NCBI GenBank assembly: GCA_000474255.1
Contig: BATO01000003.1
Location: forward strand, 124,001 to 188,000
Direction of reading: 5' to 3'
Source of the DNA: Aquipseudomonas alcaligenes MRY13-0052
Lineage (GTDB): Bacteria; Pseudomonadota; Gammaproteobacteria; Pseudomonadales; Pseudomonadaceae
Length of the DNA stretch: 64,000 nucleotides
Below are positions 27,058 through 36,314 of the stretch, one piece after another (position 1 is the first letter of the stretch; each line of letters starts with the position of its first letter). Made by a program: the position numbers and the translations under genes. The notes below the pieces were generated by a model, which was not told the DNA's origin, searched no databases, and saw only the letters and a list, made by a program, of their open reading frames with translations.

Positions 27058-27198
27058 GCGAGCCATTCCTCCGCTCGCGCCACCACAGGCGGCGGGCCCG
27101 CCCGGCCAGGGCAAACGGCAGCCGCCAGGTCGCCGTCGCATCGATGTCGAGTTCCCACATTTCTGTACGCAGGACGCGCTACCGGAAGGAGAGCCAGG

Positions 27199-29178
27199 AT
27201 GAGCATGGAACGTCTCAGTCAACAGGTTGACGCCTACGTCGCCTGGAAACGCGAGCTGATGCGCGAGATCACCCGCTATCGCAGCTGGCTGGAACACAAC
27301 CGCCTCAATTCCGATGCGGTGCAGGACAAGCTCGAGCGCACCCTGCGCCTGCTGCGCACCGACCACATCACCCTGGCTTTCGTCGGCGAGTTCTCACGGG
27401 GCAAGACCGAGCTGATCAACAGCCTGTTCTTCTCCGAGTTCGGCCAGCGCATGCTGCCGTCCCACGCCGGCCGCACCACCATGTGCCCCACCGAGCTGTT
27501 CTTCGACCCGCGCTCGGAGCGTTCCTACATCCGCCTGCTGCCGATCGAAACGCGCACCGCCTCGGCCAGCGTCGCGCAGTTCAAGCGCATCCCCCGGCAC
27601 TGGGTGAACATCCCGCTGGATATCAGCGACCCGGACAACATGGTCCAGGCCTTCACCCAGGTGGCCAAGACCAAGCCGATGCCGGTGGAACAGGCCATCC
27701 AGCTCGGCTTCCACCCCGACACCCTGGAATCCGCCGGCCGCCCCGGCATGGTGCTGGTGCCGGCCTGGCGCCACGCCATGGTCAACTTCGACCACCCGCT
27801 GCTGCGCCAGGGCCTGCGCATCCTCGACACCCCGGGCCTGAACGCCCTGGGCAGCGAGCCGGAACTGACCCTGTCGATGCTGCCCAGCGCCCAGGCGATC
27901 ATCTTCCTGCTGGCCGCCGACACCGGCGTCACCGCCAGCGACATGGACATCTGGCAGCAGCACATCCGCCAGCTCGACGAAGACACCCAGACCAGCCTGT
28001 TCGCCGTGCTGAACAAGGTCGACGTGCTCTGGGACGACCTCGCCGGCGAGACCTTCGTGCAGAACGCCATCCGCCAGATCCAGGAATCCACCGCCCGCCA
28101 GCTCGGCATCCGCCGCGAAGACGTGCTGCCGCTGTCGGCCAAGCAGGCCCTGCTGGCCAAGGTGCGCAAGGACCACGAGCTGCTGGAACGCAGCCAGATG
28201 GCCAACCTCGAGACCCTGCTCTGCGAGCGCATCGTCGCGCAGAAGGAACGCCTACTGCAGACCCGCGTGGTCAACCAGGTGCTGGCCCTGCTGCAGAACA
28301 GCCAGCACGTGCTCAACCTGCGCCTGGAGAAGGTGCGCGAGCAGCAGGAACTGCTCAGCAACCACCAGCAGGACAACGGCCAGATGCTCTTCGAGCTGAC
28401 CGCCCGCACCAAGGAAGACCACGCCCGCCACCATCGCCGGCTGCTCGGCCTGAAGACCAACCAGCGCCTGCTCAAGCGCCAGGGCGACATGCTCCGCGCC
28501 GCCGCCCGCCCCGAACGCCTGGAAGAACACCTGGCCCGGGTGCGCCGCAACCTCACCAGCAGCTGGACCACGGTGGGCATCAACCAGGCCATCCTGCACT
28601 TCTTCCGCTCGGTGGAAGCGGACCTGCACAGCCTCGAACACGAGGCGGACACGGCCAACAAGATGGTCTCGGCCGTCTACCGCCGGCACAACGAGGAAAA
28701 CCCGCTGCAGGGCGTCGACGCCCCGCAGTTCGATGTCACCCGCTACCAGCGCGAGCTGCGCCAGCTGCGGGGCAAGGCCGACCAGTTCCGCCTGCACCTG
28801 AAGACCCTGCTCACCGAGCAGCGCCTGCTGACCCGCCGCTTCTTCGCCACCCTGGTGCAGGAGGTGATCGGCATGCACCAGCGCCTGCGCCAGGATGCCG
28901 CACAGTGGGCCAACGAAGCGCTGATGCCGCTGATGCAGAACACCCTGGAGCACAAGCAGCTGCTGGAAACCCACATGCTGCGCCTCAAGGCCCTGGCCCA
29001 GGACACCCAGCAGGCGCGTCAGCGCGTGCTGCAGCTGTCGCGCTACACCGGCGAGCTGGAAAAGCAGCTGGCCCAGGCCAACGACATGCTCCGCGTGCTG
29101 CGTCGCCCGGCGCCCATCCAGCGCCAGGGCAAGGTGGTCAGCCTGCCCGGGCTGGTGCGTCAGCAACACGAAGCCTGA
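27199..29178 (+). CDS. Bacterial dynamin-family GTPase
   Basis: 659-residue dynamin-like protein. GTPase motifs: P-loop GEFSRGKTEL at residues 63-72, G2 Thr in HAGRTTMCPTE near 93, G3 DTPGL near 212, and G4 LNKVD near 273. The rest is long helical, coiled-coil stalk (LEHEADTANKMV; the C-terminal segment from about 540). I see no clear transmembrane hairpin, so membrane binding, if any, would be peripheral. AAGGAG lies 8 bases before ATG 27199; ATG 27205 is a less well-spaced alternative. Flanked by yggU and metX but with its own apparent promoter. Possible roles are membrane stress or nucleoid/replication coordination as for E. coli CrfC; unproven. Confidence 0.88.
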   Translation: MSMERLSQQVDAYVAWKRELMREITRYRSWLEHNRLNSDAVQDKLERTLRLLRTDHITLAFVGEFSRGKTELINSLFFSEFGQRMLPSHAGRTTMCPTELFFDPRSERSYIRLLPIETRTASASVAQFKRIPRHWVNIPLDISDPDNMVQAFTQVAKTKPMPVEQAIQLGFHPDTLESAGRPGMVLVPAWRHAMVNFDHPLLRQGLRILDTPGLNALGSEPELTLSMLPSAQAIIFLLAADTGVTASDMDIWQQHIRQLDEDTQTSLFAVLNKVDVLWDDLAGETFVQNAIRQIQESTARQLGIRREDVLPLSAKQALLAKVRKDHELLERSQMANLETLLCERIVAQKERLLQTRVVNQVLALLQNSQHVLNLRLEKVREQQELLSNHQQDNGQMLFELTARTKEDHARHHRRLLGLKTNQRLLKRQGDMLRAAARPERLEEHLARVRRNLTSSWTTVGINQAILHFFRSVEADLHSLEHEADTANKMVSAVYRRHNEENPLQGVDAPQFDVTRYQRELRQLRGKADQFRLHLKTLLTEQRLLTRRFFATLVQEVIGMHQRLRQDAAQWANEALMPLMQNTLEHKQLLETHMLRLKALAQDTQQARQRVLQLSRYTGELEKQLAQANDMLRVLRRPAPIQRQGKVVSLPGLVRQQHEA

Positions 29179-29215
29179 GCCTTTCCATTCAAGGGTTTGG
29201 CCACCGTTCCGCCTG

Positions 29216-29244
29216 TTGCCGGGGGGGACGGTGCTCTTTAGACT
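29216..29244 (+). promoter_or_regulatory. Candidate sigma-70 promoter for metX
   Basis: TTGCCG (29216-29221), N17, TAGACT (29239-29244), 33 bases before the metX ATG. Part of the region can also fold (ACCGT with ACGGT around the G-rich run), but no SAM riboswitch core is recognisable. Confidence 0.5.
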
Positions 29245-29277
29245 GGCGCCCTTCCCAGATAAAGAGCAGCGGCCGCG

Positions 29278-30417
29278 ATGCCCACCGTCATCCCCGAAGA
29301 TTCCGTCGGCCTGATCACGCCCCAGGTGCAGCGCTTCAGCGAGCCGCTGCCGTTGGCCTGCGGCCGCAGCCTGGCCGAATACGACCTGGTCTATGAGACC
29401 TACGGCGAACTCAACGCCGACCACAGCAACGCCGTGCTGATCTGCCACGCCCTGTCCGGCCACCACCACGCCGCCGGCTTCCACAGCATGGAAGACCGCA
29501 AGCCCGGCTGGTGGGACAGCTGCATCGGCCCCGGCAAGGCCATCGACACCCGCCGCTTCTTCGTCGTCAGCCTCAACAACCTCGGCGGCTGCAACGGCTC
29601 CACCGGTCCCTCCAGCATCAACCCGGCCACCGGCAAGCCCTTCGGCGCCGACTTCCCGGTGATGACGGTGGAAGACTGGGTGCACAGCCAGGCCCGCCTG
29701 GCCGATGTCCTGGGCATCAGCCAATGGGCCGCGGTGGTCGGCGGCAGCCTCGGCGGCATGCAGGCGCTGCAGTGGACCATCAACTACCCCGAGCGCCTGC
29801 GCCACTGCCTGGCCATCGCCTCGGCGCCCAAGCTCTCGGCCCAGAACATCGCCTTCAACGAAGTGGCACGCCAGGCCATCCTCACCGACCCGGAATTCCA
29901 CGGCGGCCACTTCCAGGACCAGGGCGTGATCCCCAAGCGCGGCCTGATGCTGGCGCGCATGGTCGGCCACATCACCTACCTGTCCGATGACGCCATGGGC
30001 GAGAAATTCGGCCGCGGCCTGAAGAGCGAGAAGCTCAACTACGACTTCCACAGCGTCGAGTTCCAGGTGGAGAGCTACCTGCGCTACCAGGGCGAGGAGT
30101 TCTCCGGCCGCTTCGACGCCAACACCTACCTGCTGATGACCAAGGCGCTGGATTACTACGACCCGGCGGCCGCCCACAACGGCGACCTGGCCAAGACCCT
30201 GGCCGGTGCCACGGCGGACTTCTGCGTGATGTCCTTCACCACCGACTGGCGCTTCTCCCCGGCCCGCTCGCGGGAGATCGTCGACGCCCTCACCGCCGCG
30301 CGGAAGAACGTCTGCTACCTGGAAATCGACGCGCCCCAGGGCCACGACGCCTTCCTGATGCCGATCCCGCGTTACCTGCAAGCCTTCAGCGGTTACATGA
30401 ACCGCATCGCCGTCTAA
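29278..30417 (+). CDS. metX: Homoserine O-acyltransferase (MetX)
   Basis: Alpha/beta-hydrolase that activates homoserine in methionine synthesis; in Pseudomonas MetX enzymes generally use succinyl-CoA, which I cannot confirm from sequence alone. 379 residues. Motifs: [23 protein letters not shown] near 41, nucleophile Ser in [14 protein letters not shown] near 154, and catalytic Asp/His late in the protein ([12 protein letters not shown] near 320, [11 protein letters not shown] near 350). metW follows after 10 bases, the usual pair in pseudomonads. Confidence 0.95.
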   Translation: MPTVIPEDSVGLITPQVQRFSEPLPLACGRSLAEYDLVYETYGELNADHSNAVLICHALSGHHHAAGFHSMEDRKPGWWDSCIGPGKAIDTRRFFVVSLNNLGGCNGSTGPSSINPATGKPFGADFPVMTVEDWVHSQARLADVLGISQWAAVVGGSLGGMQALQWTINYPERLRHCLAIASAPKLSAQNIAFNEVARQAILTDPEFHGGHFQDQGVIPKRGLMLARMVGHITYLSDDAMGEKFGRGLKSEKLNYDFHSVEFQVESYLRYQGEEFSGRFDANTYLLMTKALDYYDPAAAHNGDLAKTLAGATADFCVMSFTTDWRFSPARSREIVDALTAARKNVCYLEIDAPQGHDAFLMPIPRYLQAFSGYMNRIAV

Positions 30418-30427
30418 GGGAGCCACC

Positions 30428-31048
30428 GTGCGCGCCGACCTCGAAATCATCCAGGACTGGATCCCCGCCGGCAGCCGCGTGCTCGACCTCGGTTGCGGCG
30501 ACGGCGAACTGCTGGCCTGGCTGCGTGACAACAAGCAGGTCACCGGCTACGGCCTGGAGATCGACCCGGACAACATCGCCCAATGCGTCAGCAAGGGCGT
30601 CAACGTCATCGAGCAGGACCTGGACAAGGGCCTGGGCAACTTCGCCAGCAACAGCTTCGACGTCGTGGTGATGACCCAGGCGCTGCAGGCCGTGCACTAC
30701 CCCGACCGCATCCTCGAAGAGATGCTGCGCGTCGGCCGCCAGTGCATCATCACCTTCCCCAACTTCGGCCACTGGCGCTGCCGCTGGTACCTCGCGCGCA
30801 ACGGCCGCATGCCGGTGTCCGAGTTCCTGCCCTACACCTGGTACAACACGCCGAACATCCACTTCTGCACCTTCAAGGACTTCGAAGCCCTGTGCCGGGA
30901 GATGAAGATGAAGGTGCTCGACCGCCTGGCGGTCGACCACGAGCACCGCCACAACCTGGGTAGCCGCGTATGGCCTAATCTTCTAGGAGAGATCGGCATC
31001 TATCGCGTCAGCGGCCCCAGCGTGCTGGAAAGCCGTATCGCGAACTGA
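30428..31048 (+). CDS. metW: MetW, methyltransferase-like methionine biosynthesis protein
   Basis: 206-residue SAM-methyltransferase fold that associates with MetX; its exact reaction is unclear. GTG start at 30428 preceded by GGGAG. SAM-binding motif VLDLGCGDGELL near residue 18; DVVVMTQALQAVHYP near 78; NFGHWRCRWYL near 115 and VWPNLLGEIGIYRV near the C-terminus are typical MetW blocks. Confidence 0.95.
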   Translation: MRADLEIIQDWIPAGSRVLDLGCGDGELLAWLRDNKQVTGYGLEIDPDNIAQCVSKGVNVIEQDLDKGLGNFASNSFDVVVMTQALQAVHYPDRILEEMLRVGRQCIITFPNFGHWRCRWYLARNGRMPVSEFLPYTWYNTPNIHFCTFKDFEALCREMKMKVLDRLAVDHEHRHNLGSRVWPNLLGEIGIYRVSGPSVLESRIAN

Positions 31049-31065
31049 ACCGGAGGACCCCCACC

Positions 31066-31485
31066 ATGCGCCGCCTGACCCTTTTCCTCTTCGCCCTGTG
31101 CCTGGCCCTGCCGGCCGTGGCCGAACGCAAGCAGACCTTCGGTGACCTCGACGTGCACTACAGCGCGTTCAACTCCGGCTTCCTGCAGCCGGACGTCGCC
31201 GCCACCGTCGGCCTGGTGCGCAGCAAGACCCAGGGCGTGGTCAACGTCGCCGTGCTCAAGGCCGGCAAGGCCAGCACCGCCCAGGTCAGCGGCCAGGTGA
31301 AGGACCTGCTCGGCAAGGTCACCCCGCTGGCCTTCAAGCAGGTCAACGAAGGCGGCGCCATCTACTACCTGGCGCAGTTCCCCTTCAGCCAGCGCGAAAT
31401 GCTCAACTTCACCCTGACGGTGCAGCAGGGCGACAACGCGCCGAATACCTTCAACTTCGACCAGGAATTCTTCCCAGACGAATGA
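31066..31485 (+). CDS. Exported DUF4426 protein
   Basis: 139 residues with a Sec signal peptide ([19 protein letters not shown], cleavage about residue 19), so a periplasmic protein. The body begins with [21 protein letters not shown], characteristic of DUF4426. Function unknown. GGAGG lies upstream of the ATG. The last codons overlap the rdgB start (ATGA), so it is translationally coupled to rdgB. Confidence 0.88.
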   Translation: MRRLTLFLFALCLALPAVAERKQTFGDLDVHYSAFNSGFLQPDVAATVGLVRSKTQGVVNVAVLKAGKASTAQVSGQVKDLLGKVTPLAFKQVNEGGAIYYLAQFPFSQREMLNFTLTVQQGDNAPNTFNFDQEFFPDE

Positions 31486-32075
31486 TGCCCTTCAAAGAAC
31501 TGGTGCTGGCCAGCCACAACGCCGGCAAGCTCAAGGAACTCCAGGCCATGCTCGGCGACAGCGTGCGTGTGCGCTCGATCGGCGAATTCAGTGACGTCGA
31601 ACCCGAGGAAACCGGCCTGACCTTCGTCGAGAACGCCATCCTCAAGGCCCGCAACGCCGCCCGCGTGTCCGGCCTGCCGGCCCTGGCCGACGACTCCGGC
31701 CTGGCGGTGGACTTCCTCGGCGGCGCCCCCGGCATCTACTCGGCGCGCTACGCCGACGGCCAGGGTGACGCAGCCAACAACGCCAAGCTGCTGGCCGCCC
31801 TCAAGGACGTGCCGGAAGCCCAGCGCGGCGCGCAGTTCATCTGCTCCCTGGCGCTGATGCGCCACGCCGACGACCCGCTGCCGATCCTCTGCGAAGGCGC
31901 CTGGCGCGGTCGCATCCTCTTCGAGGCCCGTGGCGAGCACGGCTTCGGCTACGACCCGCTGTTCTGGGTGCCCGAAGGCGACTGCTCCAGCGCCGAGATG
32001 CCGCCCGCCGAGAAGAACCGCTTCAGCCATCGCGCCCGCGCCATGGCCCTGCTGAAGCAGCGGTTGGGGATATGA
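31482..32075 (+). CDS. rdgB: RdgB/HAM1 non-canonical purine NTP pyrophosphatase
   Basis: Hydrolyses dITP, XTP and ITP to monophosphates to keep them out of DNA. 197 residues. Substrate motif [18 protein letters not shown] at the start, then [18 protein letters not shown] near 45, [25 protein letters not shown] near 67, and [11 protein letters not shown] near 153. Start overlaps the previous gene; a second ATG one codon later is equally possible. Overlaps hemW at the end by four bases. Confidence 0.96.
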   Translation: MMPFKELVLASHNAGKLKELQAMLGDSVRVRSIGEFSDVEPEETGLTFVENAILKARNAARVSGLPALADDSGLAVDFLGGAPGIYSARYADGQGDAANNAKLLAALKDVPEAQRGAQFICSLALMRHADDPLPILCEGAWRGRILFEARGEHGFGYDPLFWVPEGDCSSAEMPPAEKNRFSHRARAMALLKQRLGI

Positions 32076-33268
32076 AAGCCGAAAGCCGGAAGCTGGAAGC
32101 TGGAAGCGACTTCAAGCTTCAAGCTTCGGGCTTCGAACTGCCTCCCCTGGCGGCTTACATCCACATTCCGTGGTGCGTGCGCAAATGCCCGTACTGCGAC
32201 TTCAATTCCCACGCTGCCGGCCCCGAGCTGCCTGAAGAGGCCTATGTCGATGCCTTGCTGGCGGACCTCGACGCCGATCTGCACCACGTCCATGGCCGCG
32301 AGCTGACCTCGATCTTCTTCGGCGGCGGCACCCCCAGCCTGTTCAGCGCAAAGGCCCTCGGCCGCCTGCTGGAGGGCGTCGAGCGGCGCGTGCCCTTCGC
32401 CCGTGACATCGAGATCACCCTGGAAGCCAACCCGGGCACCTTCGAGCAGGCCAAGTTCTCCGCCTACCGGCAGCTGGGCATCAACCGCCTGTCCATCGGC
32501 GTGCAGAGCTTCCAGGAGGCCAAGCTCAAGGCCCTGGGGCGCATCCACGACGGTGGCGAAGCGATCCGCGCCGCCGATATGGCCCGCCAGGCCGGCTTCG
32601 ACAATTTCAACCTGGACCTGATGCACGGCCTGCCGGACCAGTCCATCGAGGACGCCCTGGGTGACCTGCGCATCGCCATCGACCAGGGGCCGACGCACCT
32701 GTCCTGGTACCAACTGACCATGGAGCCGAACACGGTGTTCTGGACCCAGCCGCCGGAGCTGCCCGAGGACGACATCCTCTGGGACATCCAGGAAGCCGGG
32801 CAGGCACTGCTGGCCGAGCATGGTTACGCCCAGTACGAGGTCTCCGCCTATGCCCGCGAAGGCCGACGTGCGCGGCACAATCTCAACTACTGGACCTTCG
32901 GCGACTTCCTCGGCATCGGTGCCGGCGCCCATGCCAAGCTCAGCGACCCGGCCGGGCACATCGTGCGCACCTGGAAGACCCGCCTGCCCAAGGATTACCT
33001 GGATGCGGCCAAACCCTTCCAGGCCGGCGAGCGGGTGCTGGATGCGGGCGAGCTGCCCTTCGAATTCCTCATGAACGTGCTGCGCCTCACCGATGGCGTG
33101 CAGGCCGAGCTGTTCAGCTCGCGCACCGGCATGCCGCTCTCCGGCCTCGCCGGGGCACGCAACGAGGCCCAGGCCCGCGGCCTGCTCGATACCGACCCAG
33201 CGCGCCTGGTGGCGACCCGGGAAGGCCAGCTGTTCCTCAACGACCTGCTGCAACACTTCCTGCCCTGA
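32072..33268 (+). CDS. hemW: HemW, radical SAM heme chaperone (HemN-like)
   Basis: 398-residue radical SAM protein; HemW inserts or transfers heme and is not coproporphyrinogen dehydrogenase itself. The cluster is [11 protein letters not shown] near residue 36, with a preceding [16 protein letters not shown] near 88 and SIGVQSFQ near 140 are typical. The only in-frame start is the ATG overlapping the rdgB stop. The first ~20 residues ([18 protein letters not shown]) are encoded by a repetitive GGAAGCT/CAAGCTT sequence, not by family-conserved residues. Confidence 0.94.
   Translation: MKAESRKLEAGSDFKLQASGFELPPLAAYIHIPWCVRKCPYCDFNSHAAGPELPEEAYVDALLADLDADLHHVHGRELTSIFFGGGTPSLFSAKALGRLLEGVERRVPFARDIEITLEANPGTFEQAKFSAYRQLGINRLSIGVQSFQEAKLKALGRIHDGGEAIRAADMARQAGFDNFNLDLMHGLPDQSIEDALGDLRIAIDQGPTHLSWYQLTMEPNTVFWTQPPELPEDDILWDIQEAGQALLAEHGYAQYEVSAYAREGRRARHNLNYWTFGDFLGIGAGAHAKLSDPAGHIVRTWKTRLPKDYLDAAKPFQAGERVLDAGELPFEFLMNVLRLTDGVQAELFSSRTGMPLSGLAGARNEAQARGLLDTDPARLVATREGQLFLNDLLQHFLP
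32081..32132. repeat. Short GGAAGCT / CAAGCTT repeat inside the 5' end of hemW
   Basis: Tandem GGAAGCT units (three near 32088-32106) are followed by TTCAAGC units (two near 32113-32127) that are approximately their inverse, giving a foldable element. It resembles the dispersed short repeats common in Pseudomonas intergenic DNA, here translated in frame. Confidence 0.6.
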
Positions 33269-33284
33269 GGGCTAAGGACAACGG

Positions 33285-33608
33285 ATGGACCTGCTTCTGG
33301 ACCTGGTCGCGACCCTCTCCCGCTGGAGCCGCAGCCACCTCTACGACATCTCCCTGGCGATCATGGCAACCCTGCTGGTCTTGCTCGGCCCCGGCATCAA
33401 CGCCTGGGTCCAGCAGCGCATCGGCGGCCTCAACTTCCTCTTCCGCACCCTGCTGTTCGTCGCCCTCTGCGCCCTGGGCTACGGCCTGGCGATGATCTTC
33501 CTCACCCCCTGGCTGGCCAAGGGCCTGGGCTACTTCAACAACTACACCCTGGCCCCGGTCCTGCTACTAGTCTTCTTCCTGATCGGCGTCCTCGCCGACC
33601 GCAACTGA
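33285..33608 (+). CDS. DUF3392 membrane protein
   Basis: 107-residue inner-membrane protein with about three hydrophobic helices (residues 22-40, 50-72, 84-103) and the conserved family feel of GPGINAWVQQRIGGLNFLFRTL in the middle. Function unknown. AAGGA ribosome-binding site; 16 bases after hemW, so probably in the same transcript. Confidence 0.85.
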   Translation: MDLLLDLVATLSRWSRSHLYDISLAIMATLLVLLGPGINAWVQQRIGGLNFLFRTLLFVALCALGYGLAMIFLTPWLAKGLGYFNNYTLAPVLLLVFFLIGVLADRN

Positions 33609-33664
33609 GGCCCAGGCCCGCTCCGGCGGCCACTGGCCGCCACGTCATCGACAAGGAGCACGCC

Positions 33665-33919
33665 ATGAAGCCGATCAAGCACCTCTACCTGCACTTCCAG
33701 GACGGCCAGCGCCTGGCGCTGCGCTTTCCCCAGCAGTCCAGCGACCCGGTGGAGGTCGCGCGCGGCCTGCGCAAGCAGATGGAGTCGGCCTTCGTCAGCA
33801 TCGAGGTGGATGGCGACCTGCTGCTCATCCCCCGCGAAAGCATCAAGTACATGCAGATCAGCCCCGCGCCGCCGGCCCTGCCGGAGCAGACCATCCTCGG
33901 CGCAGAGATGATCAACTAG
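33665..33919 (+). CDS. Small conserved hypothetical protein
   Basis: 84-residue soluble protein without signal or membrane segment; I recognise no named domain. AAGGAGC sits 7 bases before the ATG. Coding character is supported by normal codon use, good ribosome-binding site and location right after the DUF3392 gene. Likely last gene of the metX-hemW direction run. Confidence 0.7.
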   Translation: MKPIKHLYLHFQDGQRLALRFPQQSSDPVEVARGLRKQMESAFVSIEVDGDLLLIPRESIKYMQISPAPPALPEQTILGAEMIN

Positions 33920-33947
33920 AAAGGGCCCACCCCTACCCGCATCGCAG

Positions 33948-33974
33948 GATGGGTAGAGCGAAGCGAAACCCATC
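33948..33974. repeat. REP-like dispersed palindrome
   Basis: GATGGGT, 13-base loop (AGAGCGAAGCGAA), ACCCATC: perfect 7-bp arms. The wording GGATGGGTAGAGCGAAGCGA is a recurrent extragenic element in several Pseudomonas genomes. It lies between two convergent genes. Only one copy occurs in this window. Confidence 0.65.
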
Positions 33975-34020
33975 ACCTCGACGCACATGCCACCCGGCCG
34001 ACGCTTTTCCCGCGCCCAAT

Positions 34021-34043
34021 AAAAAGCCGCCCCGAAGGGCGGC
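34021..34043 (-). terminator. Rho-independent terminator of the DUF1329 gene
   Basis: Stem GCCGCCC / GGGCGGC with loop CGAA, followed on the minus strand by TTTTT (plus-strand A tract 34021-34025). About 25 bases after the stop codon. Confidence 0.85.
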
Positions 34044-34068
34044 TGGAGTGGCCAGGCAGGCCGGAATA

Positions 34069-35412
34069 TCAGTTGCCTTCGCGGCGCAGCGCCTGCGGCG
34101 TGAAGTCACGCGGGCCCAGCGGGGCGTTGAAGTCGTACATGGGCTCGTTGTTGTCGAGGCCATCGGCGAAGTAGCGGCCGCCCTTGAAGTCGTAGATGGT
34201 TTCCAGGGTGCTGCCGAACATCGGTACATCGTAGTAGCTGATCGGGTGGCTTTCCTGCAGGCCGATCAACTGACCGTCCTTGTCATACAGGTCCACCGCG
34301 AGGATCTGCCAGCTGTCTTCGTCGATGTAGAAGCGACGCTTGGCGTACGGGTGGGAGAAGCCCTTGCGCAGGTTCGCCTCAACCACCCAGGTGCGGTGCA
34401 GCTCGTAGCGCAGCAGGTCCGGGTTGACGAACTTGGTCTTGAGGATCTGATCGTAGGGGATGCCTTTCTGGTGCACGGCATAGCTGTTGTAGGGGACCAG
34501 GGTCTCCTGCTTGCCCACCAGCTTCCACTCGTAGCGCTCCGGTGCACCGTTGTAGGAGTCGACGACGTCGGCGGTGGCCATGCCGTTGGTATCCGGCTGC
34601 AGGGTGTCATAGGCCAGCATCGGCAGGCGGCGCACGCGGCGTTCGCCACGGTTGAAGCGCCAGGCCTTGCGGATCGACAGCACCTGGTCGAGGGTCTCCT
34701 GCACCACCAGCGCGGAACCGGCCAGCTTGGCCGGGGCCACGACCGCGTACTTGTAGTAGAAGATGGTGTTTTCCAGATCCTTCGGCTGCACGCCATCACG
34801 GCCGTAGACGAAGTAGATGTTGCGATCCAGCTTCTGCAGGTTGTAGCTGCCGGTGGACAGTACCGCCGCCTGGTTGGTGACGAAATGGATCTGGTCGCCG
34901 CGGTAACGCAGGATGTGGTTCCAGATGACTTCCAGGCCGCTGGAGGGGATCGGGAACGGAATGCCCGCCGCTACGCCCTGTACGCCGTTGCCGCCGGCGA
35001 TCAACTCGCCGTTGACGGCATTGGCACGGGTCGCCTCATAGATGCGCTGCGGAGCGGCGGCGCTGCGATGGGTGGGGAAGACGCGCACGGAGTAATCCGG
35101 GTAGGTCTCCACCAGCGCCTTGAGGCCGGCCGGCAGCTGCGCCGCATATTGGCCGGCGTTCTTGCTGGTGATGATGTACTTGGGCGCTTCGCCAGCGAAG
35201 GGATCGGGGTGGTGCATGCCGGGCTGGTAGCTGGCCGGCGGAGTCGCCAGGCCGCCGTCCCAGGCCGGAATCGAACCCTCGGCATTGCCCGCACGCTCGC
35301 CGCCCAGCGGCGTGAGCTCCCCACCCAGGCGCGCAGCATCGTCAGCACCGACCTTGGCCTGCGCCTGCAGGGCACAGGAGGCCAGAAGCAGAATTGCAAA
35401 CTTTCTCAACAC
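34069..35412 (-). CDS. Exported DUF1329 protein
   Basis: 447-residue periplasmic or outer-membrane-associated protein with Sec signal (LRKFAILLLASCALQAQA, cleavage about residue 19). DUF1329 proteins have a LolA/LolB-like lipid-binding fold and are often next to RND or fatty/steroid catabolism genes, which is not the case here. Conserved GGELTPLGGERAGN occurs near residue 30 and SYYDVPMFG late. Start is GTG with GGAGAAGG upstream. Own terminator at 34021-34043, so monocistronic. Confidence 0.88.
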   Translation of the reverse strand: MLRKFAILLLASCALQAQAKVGADDAARLGGELTPLGGERAGNAEGSIPAWDGGLATPPASYQPGMHHPDPFAGEAPKYIITSKNAGQYAAQLPAGLKALVETYPDYSVRVFPTHRSAAAPQRIYEATRANAVNGELIAGGNGVQGVAAGIPFPIPSSGLEVIWNHILRYRGDQIHFVTNQAAVLSTGSYNLQKLDRNIYFVYGRDGVQPKDLENTIFYYKYAVVAPAKLAGSALVVQETLDQVLSIRKAWRFNRGERRVRRLPMLAYDTLQPDTNGMATADVVDSYNGAPERYEWKLVGKQETLVPYNSYAVHQKGIPYDQILKTKFVNPDLLRYELHRTWVVEANLRKGFSHPYAKRRFYIDEDSWQILAVDLYDKDGQLIGLQESHPISYYDVPMFGSTLETIYDFKGGRYFADGLDNNEPMYDFNAPLGPRDFTPQALRREGN

Positions 35413-35424
35413 AGCCTTCTCCTC

Positions 35425-35447
35425 GCGGCGCGCTCGGGTCGCGCCGC
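35425..35447 (-). other. Leader hairpin upstream of the DUF1329 gene
   Basis: Perfect 8-bp stem GCGGCGCG / CGCGCCGC with a 7-base loop, only 12 bases before the GTG start and just upstream of the ribosome-binding site. No T tract. Could affect mRNA stability or translation. The rest of the 177-base gap shows nothing clear. Confidence 0.45.
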
Positions 35448-35589
35448 TATTGTTCTTGTGCCACCACCACTATAGGTGGGGCTCTTTATTTCCGTCGGAT
35501 CAGGTGAGGGTGCCGTCCTGGCGCCGGGTGGTCCCGGTCTAGGGTTGTGCTCGTCCGTGGCATTCGCGGCCGGGGCCGCGAAGGGTGGA

Positions 35590-36306
35590 TCAGTCGACGC
35601 GTTGGAACTTGAGGTCCCACACGCCATGGCCGAGACGCTCGCCACGACGTTCGAACTTGGTGATCGGGCGCTCTTCAGGGCGTGGCACGTAACGCCCATC
35701 CTCCGCCAGATTGCGGTAGCCGGGGGCGACGTTCATCACCTCCAGCATGTGTTCAGCATAGTGCTCCCAATCGGTGGCCATGTGCAGCACGCCACCGATA
35801 CGCAGCTTGCTGCGCACCAGCTCGGCGAAGGCCGGCTGGACGATACGGCGCTTGTGGTGACGCGACTTGTGCCAGGGGTCCGGGAAGAACAGCAGCACGC
35901 GTTCGAGGCTGGCATCGGCCACGCAGTCGCGCAGCACTTCCAGGGCGTCGCAGCTGTAGACGCGGATGTTGCTCAGGTTCTGGGTCATCGCGCCGTTGAG
36001 CAGCGCGCCGACGCCGGGGCGATGCACCTCGACGCCGATGAAGTCCTGCTCCGGCGCGGCGGCGGCCATCTCCAGGGTGGCGTGGCCCATGCCGAAGCCG
36101 ATCTCGAAGGTGCGCGGCGCAGTGCGGCCGAACAGGGCATCGAAATCACGGAGGCCGTCGGCCAGCTCGAGGCCGAACTTCGGCCAGCCCTGGTCGAGGC
36201 CGCGTTGCTGGCCTTCGGTCATGCGCCCGGCGCGCATCACGAAACTCTTGATGGTGCGGTGACGCACTTCGCCGGCTTCTGCCGGCGAGTCCTGCTGTTC
36301 AGTCAT
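35590..36306 (-). CDS. trmB: tRNA (guanine-N7)-methyltransferase
   Basis: Makes m7G46 in tRNA using SAM. 238 residues. SAM motif [15 protein letters not shown] near residue 68, HRPGVGALL near 94, catalytic region [19 protein letters not shown] near 139, and the C-terminal T-x-F-E (ITKFERRG) near 217. Last gene of a thiS-thiG-trmB run, 8 bases after thiG. Confidence 0.96.
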   Translation of the reverse strand: MTEQQDSPAEAGEVRHRTIKSFVMRAGRMTEGQQRGLDQGWPKFGLELADGLRDFDALFGRTAPRTFEIGFGMGHATLEMAAAAPEQDFIGVEVHRPGVGALLNGAMTQNLSNIRVYSCDALEVLRDCVADASLERVLLFFPDPWHKSRHHKRRIVQPAFAELVRSKLRIGGVLHMATDWEHYAEHMLEVMNVAPGYRNLAEDGRYVPRPEERPITKFERRGERLGHGVWDLKFQRVD

Positions 36307-36314
36307 GGTTTATC

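Noticed and set aside
29179-29277. SAM riboswitch upstream of metX
   Set aside because: Only a G-rich imperfect hairpin is visible; no SAM-I or SAM-II core and too short a leader.
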